A stretch of 50,299 nucleotides of DNA from Byssovorax sp. (lineage in GTDB: Bacteria; Myxococcota_A; Polyangia; Polyangiales; Polyangiaceae): assembly GCA_025362495.1 (NCBI GenBank), contig JANYGI010000106.1, positions 1 to 50,299 on the forward strand. Reading direction: 5' to 3'. This document shows, one piece after another, positions 32,564 to 42,202 of this stretch. Below the pieces are notes generated by a model. It had not been told where the DNA came from and did no database searches. It saw only the letters and a list, made by a program, of their open reading frames with translations. The position numbers and the translations under genes were made by a program. Position 1 is the stretch's first letter. Each line of letters opens with the position of its first letter.

Positions 32564-33406
32564 ATGAAACCTGAATGGTCGGACGAAGGTAAACGCCTCC
32601 TGTTGACGTACGCGGTGCCGGTCGGCGGCAAGCTACTCGGGGCGCTGCTGCTGTGGATCGTCGGGCGCACCGTCATTGGCTGGGTTCGCTCCATGGCGCG
32701 CCACAGCCTCGAGAAGCGCAAGCTCGACGTCACCCTGGTGCGTTACCTCGACTCCGTCCTCGGGGTCGTGCTCAACCTGCTGCTGTTCCTCGCTGCGCTG
32801 AGCCTCTTCGGCGTCGAGACCACGTCGTTCGCGGGGATCATCGGCGCGGCCGGCGTCGCCATCGGCCTGGCCTGGTCGGGCCTCCTGTCGAACTTCGCGG
32901 CCGGCGTCTTCATGGTCGTCCTCCGCCCGTTCAAGGTGGGTGACATGATCAGCGCCGCCGGCGTCACCGGCGTCGTCCACGAGGTCGGCCTCTTCGCCAC
33001 CACCATCGACACCGCCGACAATATCCGCACCTTCGTCGGCAACAACAAGATCTTCGGCGACACCATCCAGAACTACACCACCAACCCGTACCGCCGGGTC
33101 GACATCAAGGCGCAGCTCGCCCACGGGTCCGACACCAAGAAGGCCATTTCCCTCCTCCGCGCCCGCCTCGTCAAGGTCCCTCACGTGATCGACGATCCGG
33201 CTCCCTCGGTCGAGCTGCTCGAGTTCAGCGCCGTCGGCCCCGTCATCGGAGTGCGGCCCTTCTGTCACAACAACCATTACTGGGACGTCTATTTCGCCAC
33301 CAACGAGGCCATCCTCGAGGAGCTGACGGCGGCGGGCTTCTCTGCCCCCGAGCCGATCACCATCCTCCGCGGCGAGGTCCCCAAGGCTCCTCCGTCCGCT
33401 CTTTGA
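32564..33406 (+). CDS. MscS-type mechanosensitive ion channel
   Basis: A 280-aa small-conductance channel that opens under membrane tension to release osmolytes. There are two to three N-terminal membrane helices (LLLTYAVPVGGKLLGALLLW, VVLNLLLFLAALSLFG) and the pore-lining TM3 region AGIIGAAGVAIGLAWSGLLSNFAAGVFM. The soluble part begins RPFKVGDMISAAGVTGVVHEV and contains NNKIFGDTIQNYT, all family hallmarks. Length fits an MscS-like protein. No partner gene nearby; it likely serves osmotic downshock. Confidence 0.93.
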   Translation: MKPEWSDEGKRLLLTYAVPVGGKLLGALLLWIVGRTVIGWVRSMARHSLEKRKLDVTLVRYLDSVLGVVLNLLLFLAALSLFGVETTSFAGIIGAAGVAIGLAWSGLLSNFAAGVFMVVLRPFKVGDMISAAGVTGVVHEVGLFATTIDTADNIRTFVGNNKIFGDTIQNYTTNPYRRVDIKAQLAHGSDTKKAISLLRARLVKVPHVIDDPAPSVELLEFSAVGPVIGVRPFCHNNHYWDVYFATNEAILEELTAAGFSAPEPITILRGEVPKAPPSAL

Positions 33407-33679
33407 GTCAGGCCGGCCCGCCGGCTCGCGCTGCCGCGAGCGGCGGCGCGGCAGGCAAACCGAGGCAGGCCATGGCCGACGCGATCGAACGAGCCAATCT
33501 GTCGTGGCCTCGGAGTGACCAGACTGGCATTCACGATCAGCGCGGCGAGCCAGTCCATCTCGTCAATATTCGTCCCGTCGAGGTCGCAAGATCGGTGACG
33601 CGGCGCACGAGCCGGGGCGTCAGCACGCGCTTGCCGGTTTTGTTGCCGCGCCCGGCGCGACATTGGCTACGCTGACACC

Positions 33680-34552
33680 GTGGCTCAACGTCTCGACGAT
33701 CGGGCGGCTCCGCCGGCGCGGGCACCGGAGCCCTCGATTCCCCACGACGATCGGCCGACGCCGATCGTCGATATTTCACGCGAGGTCGCGTCCGCGGTGA
33801 GCGACACGCGGGCGACGGCGCGGTTGCGTGTCAGTCAACTCACCAACCTCGTCAACTTGACGCGCGACGAAGCGGCCGCAAAGGCGGCGCCCGCGGCGGC
33901 AGTTCCCGAGCCCCCGCCGGCGGTGAGGGCGGGGCCGGCGCGCCAGCCGCGGAGCGTGGCAGTCCCGATGACGCTCGGCGTCGCGGCCCTGACGATCGCC
34001 GCCGTCATCGGCTACGCGCGGATCCGGCCCGCGCCCGCTCCGCCCGTCGAGATTGCCTCTGTCGTCGCGCCGGCGCTCTCTGTGGCCAAGTCGGCCAAGG
34101 TGACGCCGTCTGCGGCGCAGCCGCCCCGGCCTCCCGCCGTCACCGCGGCGGAGCTCCAGGCCCGCGCCACGCTCGAGCGCCTGCGGACTGGCCTCGACAC
34201 CTGCATTCGCAACGGGATCCACGCGCTCCCGGGCGGCTCGCCGGCGGTGCCACCCGGCCTCGCCGCGCTGAAGGACGGCGCGTTCACCCCGGCTCCGGGC
34301 GACTGGAAGACGGCAGTCTGGTCGTGCGCGCAGTTCCAGATCACCGATCCCATGGACTTCCAGCTCCAGTGGCAGCTGGTCAAGCCGAACGCCGAGGGCA
34401 GGGGCGTCGCCTGGATTGACCAGGATCGTGACGGCGTCGCCGACCGCGCCCTCGGCTTCTCGATCACGCTCGGTCCACGGGGCGAGCCGATCCTCGGCGA
34501 CATCCAGGGGATCGAGGCCACGACGCCAGTCTCCACCCTGCGTCGTCAGTAG
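33680..34552 (+). CDS. Single-pass membrane protein of unknown function
   Basis: A 290-aa protein from a GTG. The N-terminal ~85 residues are polar and probably cytoplasmic, then one membrane helix (VPMTLGVAALTIAAVIGYA), then a Pro/Ala-rich linker. The C-terminal domain of about 130 residues (LERLRTGLDTCIRNGIHALP, WSCAQFQITDPMDFQLQW, IDQDRDGVADRALGF) resembles the globular part of pilin-like proteins found in myxobacteria, with two Cys that may be joined. The likeness is loose. It converges on the GH43 gene with an 18-bp gap. Confidence 0.65.
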   Translation: MAQRLDDRAAPPARAPEPSIPHDDRPTPIVDISREVASAVSDTRATARLRVSQLTNLVNLTRDEAAAKAAPAAAVPEPPPAVRAGPARQPRSVAVPMTLGVAALTIAAVIGYARIRPAPAPPVEIASVVAPALSVAKSAKVTPSAAQPPRPPAVTAAELQARATLERLRTGLDTCIRNGIHALPGGSPAVPPGLAALKDGAFTPAPGDWKTAVWSCAQFQITDPMDFQLQWQLVKPNAEGRGVAWIDQDRDGVADRALGFSITLGPRGEPILGDIQGIEATTPVSTLRRQ

Positions 34553-34570
34553 TTAAATAGATACGCGCGC

Positions 34571-36196
34571 TCAGTCGTATCCAGGCCACGGGAGCGGCGT
34601 CCGGCTCGGTGTCCCGTCGTGGATCACCGGCCAGCCAGCTTGCCAGTCGATCCGATCGACGAGCACCTGGCGACCGTCGCCGTCGAGCTGCTTGCCGTTC
34701 CCGCTGTTGGTCCACGCGTGATAGACGAAGTAGTCCTTTGCGCCGACGGCGACGACCGAGCCGTGGCCGGGCCCGACCCAGCGCTCGTTGTTCCCCAGGA
34801 TCGGCGCCCCGTGCTTCACGTACGGCCCGAGCAGGCTCGCGGAGCGCGCGACGCCGGTGCGATAGCGGTAGTCGTACACGTTGCCGCTGTAGAACAGGTA
34901 ATACATGCTGTCGTGGAGCACCACCCACGGGGCCTCGACGACGCCGCCCTCCCAGGTCGCCGTATCGTTGACGAGGACTTTCGTGGCAACGCTGCCTGCC
35001 GCGAACGAGAGGCCGTTCTTCGCCAGCTCGCGGGCGTAGATCGGCGTCGGCTTGCCCTGCGAGTTCCCGTCGATCTTGTAGAACAACCAGCGCTTACCGC
35101 CCGGGTCCTCGAAGAACGTGGCGTCGATGACCCCGAGCGCGTTCTGCACGAGCGGGCCGCCGCTGTCGGTGTAGGGGCCGAGCACCGAGGGAGCGTGGGC
35201 GGCCGCGATCGAGAGCACGTTGGCGTCGTTCACCGTCGTGTAGTAAGCGACGAAGCCCGCGTCGACCGGGTGGATCTCGGGAGCCCAGTTGCGAGAGCCG
35301 TTGGCGGCCCAGGGCGGCTTGCCCGCGGGGAGCACCTTGTCCCCGGTGTCCGACCAGGTGACGAGGTCGCGCGAAGAGCGGATGGGGAATTTGCCGCCGG
35401 TGCACACCACATCGTAGCTCAGCGAGGTGCCCGTGCCGGAGGCGATCACCCCGGGATCGGGGCAATCGAAGGCGATCACCGGGTTCTGGTACGGCGGCGT
35501 CGGCCCGTGGAGCCCGCTCTTCATCGGCGCGGCGACCAGGCTCGTCGTGGGGATGATCTCCTTGTCGATCGTCGCGCTCGACCACGAGAGCTTCGCCGAG
35601 GCCGTGAGATCGAGCTCGAAGTACTCGAGCCGGATCGGTACGGGCACGCCGGCCTGGAGAGCGACCACCGTGTCGGTGGCGGTCGCGAGCTGTCCGTGCC
35701 AGTCGTCGATGACGAGCTTGCCGCCGATCCAGAGGCGCACGCCGTCGTCGGCGTCGGTCGTCAGCGTGTACATCCCGCTCTCGGGGGGGACGAGGAGGCC
35801 AGTCCATCGCGCCGAGAAGTCATCTTTGCCCAGGCCCGCTCCGGGGGCGCCGTCACCCCAGTCGTGGTCGACGCCCGGCTCGATCTGCTCGAGCGCGAGA
35901 TCGAGGTAGCTGGCGAAATACTCGGCGCGGAGCCCCGGTATCGCCGCGACCGGCGCGCCGCCCGCGCCCCCTGCGCCGCCGCTGCCGCTCGAGCTGCCGA
36001 CGACGCTGCCGCCGGTCCCCGCCTCGGCGGAGGCGCCGCCCGCGCCGCTCGACGTCGCGCCCGGCTGGAGATCGCTGGAGCACGCCGGCAGCGACGTCAG
36101 CAGCGCGGCAATCACCCAGGCGCCGCGGTGATCCGTCGGCGTTGCCCCGCTGGCCGACGACGACGCGGAGACAGTCCAGGCTCTCCGCGTTCGCAT
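34571..36196 (-). CDS. PA14-GH43 glycosidase lipoprotein
   Basis: A 541-aa exported enzyme: lipobox LPAC after an unusually long N-region, a Ser/Gly-rich linker, a PA14 carbohydrate-binding-like domain (about residues 88-215: LRAEYFASYLDLAL, GMYTLTTDADDGVRLWIGG) and a GH43 five-bladed propeller. Likely catalytic acids sit in CPDPGVI (base), GVIDATFFEDPGG (pKa modulator) and VVEAPWVV (acid). GH43 enzymes cleave arabinan- and xylan-type side chains, suggesting plant polysaccharide use. The start is uncertain because of the long N-region. Confidence 0.88.
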   Translation of the reverse strand: MRTRRAWTVSASSSASGATPTDHRGAWVIAALLTSLPACSSDLQPGATSSGAGGASAEAGTGGSVVGSSSGSGGAGGAGGAPVAAIPGLRAEYFASYLDLALEQIEPGVDHDWGDGAPGAGLGKDDFSARWTGLLVPPESGMYTLTTDADDGVRLWIGGKLVIDDWHGQLATATDTVVALQAGVPVPIRLEYFELDLTASAKLSWSSATIDKEIIPTTSLVAAPMKSGLHGPTPPYQNPVIAFDCPDPGVIASGTGTSLSYDVVCTGGKFPIRSSRDLVTWSDTGDKVLPAGKPPWAANGSRNWAPEIHPVDAGFVAYYTTVNDANVLSIAAAHAPSVLGPYTDSGGPLVQNALGVIDATFFEDPGGKRWLFYKIDGNSQGKPTPIYARELAKNGLSFAAGSVATKVLVNDTATWEGGVVEAPWVVLHDSMYYLFYSGNVYDYRYRTGVARSASLLGPYVKHGAPILGNNERWVGPGHGSVVAVGAKDYFVYHAWTNSGNGKQLDGDGRQVLVDRIDWQAGWPVIHDGTPSRTPLPWPGYD

Positions 36197-36277
36197 CCAC
36201 AGGCGCTATCACGCCTGTGGAAAGCATGTCAAACGAGGATTATCCCCGAGGCTGGTGATCGTACGCCGCGCGCCCGA

Positions 36278-37819
36278 TCACCACTGCGTCGGCGCGTAGT
36301 CCTTGAGGAACTTCCCCGAGACATGGACGCCGCTGAGGAGCCCCGAGAAGAACGGATCGCAGATCCGCGCCGCGCCGTCGACGATGTCGAGCGGAGCATG
36401 GAAGTCGTGCTCTTGCTGCTTGCGCGCCGAGAGCGCCGCCGGATCCTCGTCGGTGACCCAGCCGGTGTCGACGGCGTTCATGAAGATCCCGTCGGCCGCG
36501 TAGTCGGGCGCCGAGGTCAGCGTCATCATGTTGAGAGCGGCCTTGGCCATGTTGGTGTGAGGGTGCTTGTCCGTCTTGGTGCGGCGGGCAAACTGGCCTT
36601 CCATCGCCGAGACGTTGACGATGTGCTTCTCGCCGGTCGGGAAGCGCAGCATCAGCGATTTCAGCTTGCTGCAGAGGATGAACGGCGCGACGGCGTTGAC
36701 GAGCTGGACCTCGAGCATCTCGGGCGAGGACACCTGGCTCAGGGTGAGGCGCCAGCTGTTGATGGGGCGGAGATCGATCTGCTGGAGATCCGCGTCGGAT
36801 TTGCCCGCGGGGAACACGTCTTCTCCGTGGCCCGCGTCCTCGGCGCAGGGGATCTGCGAGAGCATCGCCGAGGCGCGGATCCCGATCCCGGGGCCGCCGC
36901 CACGCCAGGCGACGACGCCGCTCGGATCGACGTGGCCATGATCGATGATCGCCAGCGCGGGCTCGGCCAGGCCTGATTTGCAGGCCTCGTGGCCGCGGAG
37001 GAGCGACTGCACCTCGGGCGTGAGGTCGCCGAAAGCGCGCGACTCGTGCTCGAGGAGGTGGGCATAGAAGCCGGACGGCCGGCGCACCGTCTGGGCCGCG
37101 TTGTTGATCAGGATGTCGAGACGACTCTGGGTCTGCTCCAGGTAGCGCGCGAAGATCTCCACGCTGGGCGAGTGGCGGAGATCGAGGCCATAGACCTCGA
37201 GGCGAGAGCCCCAGTCGGCGAAATCGGCCTCGCGCGAGAAGCGAGACGCGGCGTCGTGGGGGAAGCGCGTCGTCACGATCACCCTGGCGCCGGCCCGCAG
37301 CATCATCAGCGCGGCCTGGAAGCCGATCTTGATCCGCGCCCCGGTGATGACGGCGGTGCGGCCCGCGAGAGAGGCAGTCTGGAAGCGCTTCTGGTAGTTG
37401 AGCTCGGCGCAGGGCGCGCACATCGAGTCGTAGAAGAAGTGGAGCCTTCGATACTCGGCCTTGCAGACGTAGCAGGCGCGCGACTGCATGAGCTCGGGCG
37501 CCTCGGCCTCGGCGGCCTCGATCACGCCCGGCGCGAGCTGCGGGGGCGCGCTGAAGACCTCGGCGCGGCGGGCGGCGCGGATCTCGGTGCTGGCCCGCGC
37601 CTCGCGATCCGACTCGCGATCGTTCTTGCGGGTGACCTTCCGGAAGTGCTTCGCGGTGCGCATCAGCTCGTGGCGCGTCGGGCGCGAGATGCGGCCGGCG
37701 GCGATGAGCAGGGCGACGCGCTCGTGGTCGTCCATGGAGGAGAGCAGGTTGCGATCGTCGACGATCTTCTCGAGCAGCTCGATGGCGGCGCGCAGCGCGG
37801 CAGGGGTGATCTCGGTCAT
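36278..37819 (-). CDS. SDR-like oxidoreductase with zinc-ribbon-like segment
   Basis: A 513-aa protein. The N-terminal ~160 residues are helical and contain [22 protein letters not shown], a CxxC-CxxC zinc-binding pattern. The rest is a Rossmann short-chain dehydrogenase: [37 protein letters not shown]. The usual YxxxK active site is replaced by [10 protein letters not shown], where the Lys stays but the Tyr position is Thr, so it may not be a classical dehydrogenase; related proteins share this feature as far as I recall. Substrate unknown. Confidence 0.78.
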   Translation of the reverse strand: MTEITPAALRAAIELLEKIVDDRNLLSSMDDHERVALLIAAGRISRPTRHELMRTAKHFRKVTRKNDRESDREARASTEIRAARRAEVFSAPPQLAPGVIEAAEAEAPELMQSRACYVCKAEYRRLHFFYDSMCAPCAELNYQKRFQTASLAGRTAVITGARIKIGFQAALMMLRAGARVIVTTRFPHDAASRFSREADFADWGSRLEVYGLDLRHSPSVEIFARYLEQTQSRLDILINNAAQTVRRPSGFYAHLLEHESRAFGDLTPEVQSLLRGHEACKSGLAEPALAIIDHGHVDPSGVVAWRGGGPGIGIRASAMLSQIPCAEDAGHGEDVFPAGKSDADLQQIDLRPINSWRLTLSQVSSPEMLEVQLVNAVAPFILCSKLKSLMLRFPTGEKHIVNVSAMEGQFARRTKTDKHPHTNMAKAALNMMTLTSAPDYAADGIFMNAVDTGWVTDEDPAALSARKQQEHDFHAPLDIVDGAARICDPFFSGLLSGVHVSGKFLKDYAPTQW

Positions 37820-37978
37820 GGGAGTGCGCGAGCGTATAGCGCAGCCGGCCGGCGATTGCCGCGCGGATCGCCCGGGAAGAGCCACGCCACTGGCTCCTTC
37901 GCGCGCGGAGGGGTGACGACGCCGCTCGTGAGGCCTGAAAAACGTGACTTTCGGCCGGGAATGCGCCACTTTCCGGCG

Positions 37979-38935
37979 ATGAAGCGCCTGCCCTTCGTCG
38001 TCGTGCTCGCCCTCACCGCGTGCAGCGCGGCGCCGCCTCCGGTGAGCACCCTCGCGCCCGCGGCGCCGCCTCCGGCCGCGGCCGTGGCGATCGACGCCCA
38101 TCCGGCCGTCGCGGCGGACGTGCCGAGTCCGGCCGCCACGGCGACGGCCGAAGCACCGGAGTCGCCGTCCGACGATCTGCCGGCCCCGCCGGACGTCGCG
38201 GCCCCGCCCGCAGACGCCGCGAAGACGGCCTCCGGCCTCGCGACTCGGGTCCTCGCGCCTGGCACCGGCAAGGATCACCCCGGCCCGGACGACAAGGTCG
38301 AGGTGAACTACTCGGGCTGGACGAAGTCGGGCCGGATGTTCGATAGCTCGGTCGTCCGCAAAGAGTCGATGAAATTCGGCGTGGCGCAGGTCATCCCGGG
38401 CTGGACCGAGGGCCTTCAGCTCATGGTGGTGGGCGAGAAGCGTCGACTCTGGATCCCCGCCGAGCTGGCCTATGGCGATCATCCCCGCGGCGGAGCGCCC
38501 GCCGGCGCGCTGACGTTCGATGTCGAGCTCCTCGACATCAAGCCCGCCGCCAAGCCGCCGCTCACCCCGAAAGACGTGAAATCCCCGCCGAAGACCGCGA
38601 AGAAGACGCGGTCGGGCCTGGCCTATCGGGTGCTGAAGAAGGGCCCTGGCAAAGGCCCCTCGCCGGGGCCGACCACGACGGTGAGCGTCGATTACACCGG
38701 CTGGACGACCGACGGGAAAATATTCGACAGCTCGGTCGTGCGGGGCGAGCCCATCTCGTTCGGCGTCAACCAGGTGATCAAGGGCTGGACCGAGGGGCTC
38801 CAGCTCATGAAGGTCGGCGACTCGTACCGCTTCTGGATCCCGGCCACGCTGGCCTACGGAGTCAATCCGGGCAGGCCCGGCGTCCCCGCCGGCATGCTGG
38901 TGTTCGACGTGAATCTGCTCCGGATCGAGGAGTGA
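37979..38935 (+). CDS. Tandem FKBP-type peptidyl-prolyl isomerase lipoprotein
   Basis: A 318-aa exported folding factor: signal peptide with lipobox LTAC, a Pro/Ala-rich linker (about residues 20-75), then two FKBP domains. Each has the [16 protein letters not shown] or [16 protein letters not shown] strand, [26 protein letters not shown] and the VFDVNLL end. The two domains are clearly related, so an internal duplication is likely. It catalyses cis-trans isomerisation of Xaa-Pro bonds outside the inner membrane. It converges on a membrane protein gene with an 18-bp gap. Confidence 0.92.
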   Translation: MKRLPFVVVLALTACSAAPPPVSTLAPAAPPPAAAVAIDAHPAVAADVPSPAATATAEAPESPSDDLPAPPDVAAPPADAAKTASGLATRVLAPGTGKDHPGPDDKVEVNYSGWTKSGRMFDSSVVRKESMKFGVAQVIPGWTEGLQLMVVGEKRRLWIPAELAYGDHPRGGAPAGALTFDVELLDIKPAAKPPLTPKDVKSPPKTAKKTRSGLAYRVLKKGPGKGPSPGPTTTVSVDYTGWTTDGKIFDSSVVRGEPISFGVNQVIKGWTEGLQLMKVGDSYRFWIPATLAYGVNPGRPGVPAGMLVFDVNLLRIEE

Positions 38936-38953
38936 TCGGCGCGCCCCTCCGGA

Positions 38954-40018
38954 TCAGACCGGCGATCGATCCGACTCGGGCCCGGACGGCACCTTGCCCC
39001 TGACGACGCTCTTCGGAGGATCGTTCGCAGGCCCGCTCTTGGCCTTCTGAACGGCGTTGGTGAGGTTGACGAGGCTGCCGAGCGTCGTCGCCCAGAACGG
39101 CGCTCCGAGCGAGAGCATCACGCATGAGAACACGATACCGACCAGCCACAGCAGCGTATCGCCGAGCAGCTCGCGCCTGGTGGGGGCGCGCTCGCCCGCC
39201 GCGCGATCCCGAGGCTCGCGCAGCGCCAGGCTCCAGCGACCGACGATGTAGCTCGACTGCCACCCGGCGCCGAGGCCCGAGCCCTCGAGGATCCGCGAGG
39301 TGCGCCGCAGCTCCTCGGTGAGCTCGCGGAGCGCGGGCTCGGGCGCACGAGGGGCCTTTGCGGCGTCGCCGTGCTCCCCGTGCTCCCCGTGCTCCCCGTG
39401 CTCTCCTGAGAGCTGCTCCGACGTGCGCTGGATCTCCTTGATTTCGTGGGTGAGCGCGTCGCGCTGGGTCTCGTCGCGGTGCAGATCGCCGATGAGCCGG
39501 ATCCCATCGAAGTTGAAGGTGATCACGAGCAAGCACGAGACCAGGAGCGTGAGCCGGCGCATCTTCAGCTTGAAGCGCTGCGACGACGTGGCGCCCACGG
39601 TCTCGTACCAGCGCTCCACGAATGCCGTGAAGCGCTCGACGTCGATCACCGCTTTGAGCACGGCGCGCCCTCTCGGCGTCGGCTGGCTGATCTCCGTCTT
39701 GACGAGATCGATGAGATCGTCTTGATCGAGGTACTCGATGGGTCGTGACACCTTCGCGCCGGCCACCGTCTTCGGCGGCAGCGTGTGCAAGAGTGGATGG
39801 GTGACGACGGCCGCGACGAAGGCCTTCTTCTCGTCGTCACTCAGGCTCTCCCCCTGGAGGATCGCATAGTTGTGGATCAGCGACACCAGCATGTCGTGGA
39901 GGCCCGACGCGCGCAGCCCGAGCGCGCTCTGGATCGCCTGCACGAGTGCGCTGACGAACAGGCTCACCACCAGCATCACCGCCGCGAAGGCGGCCGCCGT
40001 CTCGATCAAGGGGAACAT
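38954..40018 (-). CDS. Multi-pass membrane protein with GEH repeats
   Basis: A 354-aa protein with an N-terminal membrane helix (FAAVMLVVSLFVSALVQAI), a middle cytoplasmic-type region, a second helix (TLLVSCLLVITFNF), a charged stretch containing GEHGEHGEHGEHG, and a C-terminal pair of hydrophobic segments (LLWLVGIVFSCVMLSLGAPF). No known family recognised. The His/Glu-rich repeat is encoded by a 9-bp tandem repeat and may vary in copy number. The ATG at 40018 is chosen over a longer start at 40183. Confidence 0.65.
   Translation of the reverse strand: MFPLIETAAAFAAVMLVVSLFVSALVQAIQSALGLRASGLHDMLVSLIHNYAILQGESLSDDEKKAFVAAVVTHPLLHTLPPKTVAGAKVSRPIEYLDQDDLIDLVKTEISQPTPRGRAVLKAVIDVERFTAFVERWYETVGATSSQRFKLKMRRLTLLVSCLLVITFNFDGIRLIGDLHRDETQRDALTHEIKEIQRTSEQLSGEHGEHGEHGEHGDAAKAPRAPEPALRELTEELRRTSRILEGSGLGAGWQSSYIVGRWSLALREPRDRAAGERAPTRRELLGDTLLWLVGIVFSCVMLSLGAPFWATTLGSLVNLTNAVQKAKSGPANDPPKSVVRGKVPSGPESDRSPV
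39371..39406. repeat. 9-bp tandem repeat inside a gene
   Basis: Four copies of GTGCTCCCC (last with one change) lie at 39371-39406. On the minus strand they encode four GEH tripeptides. Because 9 is a multiple of three, copy changes keep the frame. It may be a site of length variation. Confidence 0.85.
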
Positions 40019-40248
40019 GAGGGTCGATGCTATCCGAGGCTGCTCCGGCGTGTCGCCATCGGCGGCGCGGTTCGTCCTCGATCGCATTGACTGGCGCGCG
40101 GGCAGCGTGTAGTGTCCCGAGACCGGCCCGGATCGGATCCGCCATTCCACCGACCGACGAGTCATGGCGGCCCAGTCACCCACTGGGGACGAATGTTTCG
40201 AGAAGGCGCGGCGCTCCAGAACGTGGGCGCGGCGCTGAAGAGGTCGTC

Positions 40249-41502
40249 ATGCGCAAGGCGGAGATAGACGCGCTGGTGCTCGCGCACCGGGGCCGTGCCC
40301 GGCCAGTGGCCTTCTTTCACGTGCTCCGGCAGCCGACGCTGGAGCCCGACGATCACGCCTTCCTCCTCGAGCACGCGAGCGAGCTCGGCGCCTCGGATCT
40401 CCTCCGCTGGCGCGCCCGCTGCGAAGAGGGGTTCACCGCCGCCGTGATTGGCCAGCTCGCCCGGCGAGCCATCGACGATCCGCGGAGCTTCCAGCATGAG
40501 GTGCTCGATCTACCGAAGATCGAGATGCACGAACACGAGTGGACCGAGCTCGCGTCTCTGGTGAACGGGCGGGTCCCGGCCGCGGTGTTCGCGGGGATCC
40601 TCGCGCGCGGCGGGGCCCGGCCGGTGCGCCCTTTGCCGGAGAAGCTCTTCACGCCCGGCGTGCTCGATCGCGGCCTGCTCCCGCTCGACGAAGACGACGG
40701 CGCGGCGGTCGAAGAGGCGATTCGCCAGCGCGGCATCGACGCGGTGCCGATCCGCGATCTGCTCAAGGCCAGGAGCGCCGGCAAGCTCTCGCTCGACGAC
40801 GCCGCGCTCGCGGTGCTGGCCCTGGCGCGCGCGGGCTCCCCGGCCGAGGACTGGAGCGCTGCCGCGCCCGATTTCCCTCCGGCGCTCCGCGACGCCGTGC
40901 TCGAAAAGGCCCGCTCCACGCCACGCAGCGCCGAGCGCGCCAACCTCCTCAACTGGCTCGATACGCAGGACATTTCGCGCGCCGTGCTGCTCCCGGTGGC
41001 GCTCGCGTCCATGCACGAAGGGCCGGTATCGTATGGCCTCGTGGCCTTCCTCGCGCGGCAGCTCGCCACCCGCGCGGCGTGGGACTCGCATGGACTCCAG
41101 GCCCTCTCGGCGCTGATGGCGCAGCGAGCCTTTCCGGAGATCGGCGAGCTGATCACCGTCGTTTGGAGCGAGGCGGGACGAGGCCCGGACGGGCCGCCGC
41201 GAGGCCTCCTCGAGGCCGTCCAGATGGCCTTTGCGATGGCCCTGATCGCCATCATCCGGGCCGCCCTCACCGCCGGCGACGAGGCCCGCGCCCTCGCGGC
41301 GCTGTCGGCTCTGGCCTGCCTCGATCCGCCGTCGCGCGCCAGCCGCGCCGTGCACGAGCTCCAGCGCATCCCCGGTGTCAGCGCCGAGATCGCCGAGCTC
41401 ATCGCGGTCAACGAGCGCCTCGTGAAGCACAGCAATGCTGGCGACGCCTCGCTCGAGGGCGTCATCGCGGCGCTGCACGCCATCGCCGACGCCTTCGCCT
41501 GA
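40249..41502 (+). CDS. Helical-repeat protein of unknown function
   Basis: A 417-aa all-helical protein without signal peptide or membrane segment. The N-terminal part has repeated short helices (HAFLLEHASELGASDLLRW), and the middle and C-terminal parts resemble HEAT/ARM-like solenoids (AALAVLALARAG, LLPVALASMHEGP, ALIAIIRAALTAGDEARALAAL). No family recognised. It lies 101 bp upstream of the MglA-like GTPase gene on the same strand, so it may act with it. It is divergent from the GEH-repeat membrane protein (230-bp gap). Confidence 0.6.
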   Translation: MRKAEIDALVLAHRGRARPVAFFHVLRQPTLEPDDHAFLLEHASELGASDLLRWRARCEEGFTAAVIGQLARRAIDDPRSFQHEVLDLPKIEMHEHEWTELASLVNGRVPAAVFAGILARGGARPVRPLPEKLFTPGVLDRGLLPLDEDDGAAVEEAIRQRGIDAVPIRDLLKARSAGKLSLDDAALAVLALARAGSPAEDWSAAAPDFPPALRDAVLEKARSTPRSAERANLLNWLDTQDISRAVLLPVALASMHEGPVSYGLVAFLARQLATRAAWDSHGLQALSALMAQRAFPEIGELITVVWSEAGRGPDGPPRGLLEAVQMAFAMALIAIIRAALTAGDEARALAALSALACLDPPSRASRAVHELQRIPGVSAEIAELIAVNERLVKHSNAGDASLEGVIAALHAIADAFA

Positions 41503-41581
41503 TCCGGCGGGCGCGGCGCCCCCTCTCGCGGGGCGCGATGCGGCGAAGCGCTTCGCCGCCAGAGGATTCATCCGTTCTCAA

Positions 41582-41597
41582 CCCTCTTCAAGAGGGA
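41582..41597 (+). promoter_or_regulatory. Hairpin covering the ribosome site of the MglA-like gene
   Basis: CCCTC (41582-41586) can pair with GAGGG (41592-41596) across a 5-nt loop. The second strand is the Shine-Dalgarno (GAGGGA, 41592-41597), 6 nt before the ATG at 41604. When folded, the stem would hide the ribosome site. Five pairs of GC-rich stem is modest but plausible. A regulatory role is inference. Confidence 0.4.
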
Positions 41598-41603
41598 CGA
41601 TTG

Positions 41604-42194
41604 ATGTCGTTCATCAACTTTCCCACGCGGGAAATCTGCTGCAAGATTGTCTATTACGGGCCGGGCCTCGGCGGCAAGACCGCCAACGTTCAGCACATCT
41701 TCGACCGGACGGCCGAGGGCTCGAAGGGGCGCTTGATCTCGCTCAAGACCGAGAGCGACCGGACGCTGTTCTTCGATTTTCTCCCCATCGATCTCGGGAA
41801 GATCAGCGGCTTCACGACGAGGCTCCAGCTCTACACGGTGCCGGGGCAGGTGCATTATCGGGCGAGCCGGCGCCTGATCCTCCGCGGGGTCGACGGGGTG
41901 GTGTTCGTCGCCGACTCGCAGCCCGGGCGGCTCGACGCCGACGCCGAGTCGATGTCGGATCTGGAGGAGAACCTCGCCGAGCAGGGGCAGCCGCTCGAGA
42001 GCGTGCCCCTCGTGATCCAGTACAACAAGCGCGATCTCGCCGACGCGGTCCCGGTGGCCGAGCTGCGCGAGCTGCTCAACCCGCGCCGCGTGCCCGAGCT
42101 CGAGGCCTCCGCGGCCAGGGGCCTCGGCGTGTTCGAGACGCTGAGGGCCGTGGGGCGATTGGCCCTCACCGGGATCAAGCTACCTCGGCGGTGA
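41604..42194 (+). CDS. MglA-type small GTPase
   Basis: A 196-aa Ras-like GTPase of the MglA family, which in Myxococcus sets cell polarity and drives gliding and pilus motility. It begins MSFINFPTREICCKIVYYGP as MglA does, has the P-loop GPGLGGKTAN (Lys25, Thr26; MglA usually has Cys in the third Gly-adjacent place), SDRTLFFDFLPIDLG, the switch motif TVPGQ, VVFVADSQ and the base-binding NKRD. All nucleotide-binding motifs are intact. No MglB-type GAP gene is nearby, so it may be a paralogue with other partners. It converges on hmgA with an 8-bp gap. Confidence 0.9.
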   Translation: MSFINFPTREICCKIVYYGPGLGGKTANVQHIFDRTAEGSKGRLISLKTESDRTLFFDFLPIDLGKISGFTTRLQLYTVPGQVHYRASRRLILRGVDGVVFVADSQPGRLDADAESMSDLEENLAEQGQPLESVPLVIQYNKRDLADAVPVAELRELLNPRRVPELEASAARGLGVFETLRAVGRLALTGIKLPRR

Positions 42195-42202
42195 GAAGCG
42201 GA

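Noticed and set aside
33407-33679. Short plus- and minus-strand frames between mscS and the next gene
   Set aside because: No ribosome sites, no motifs, Arg-rich composition typical of non-coding high-GC DNA.
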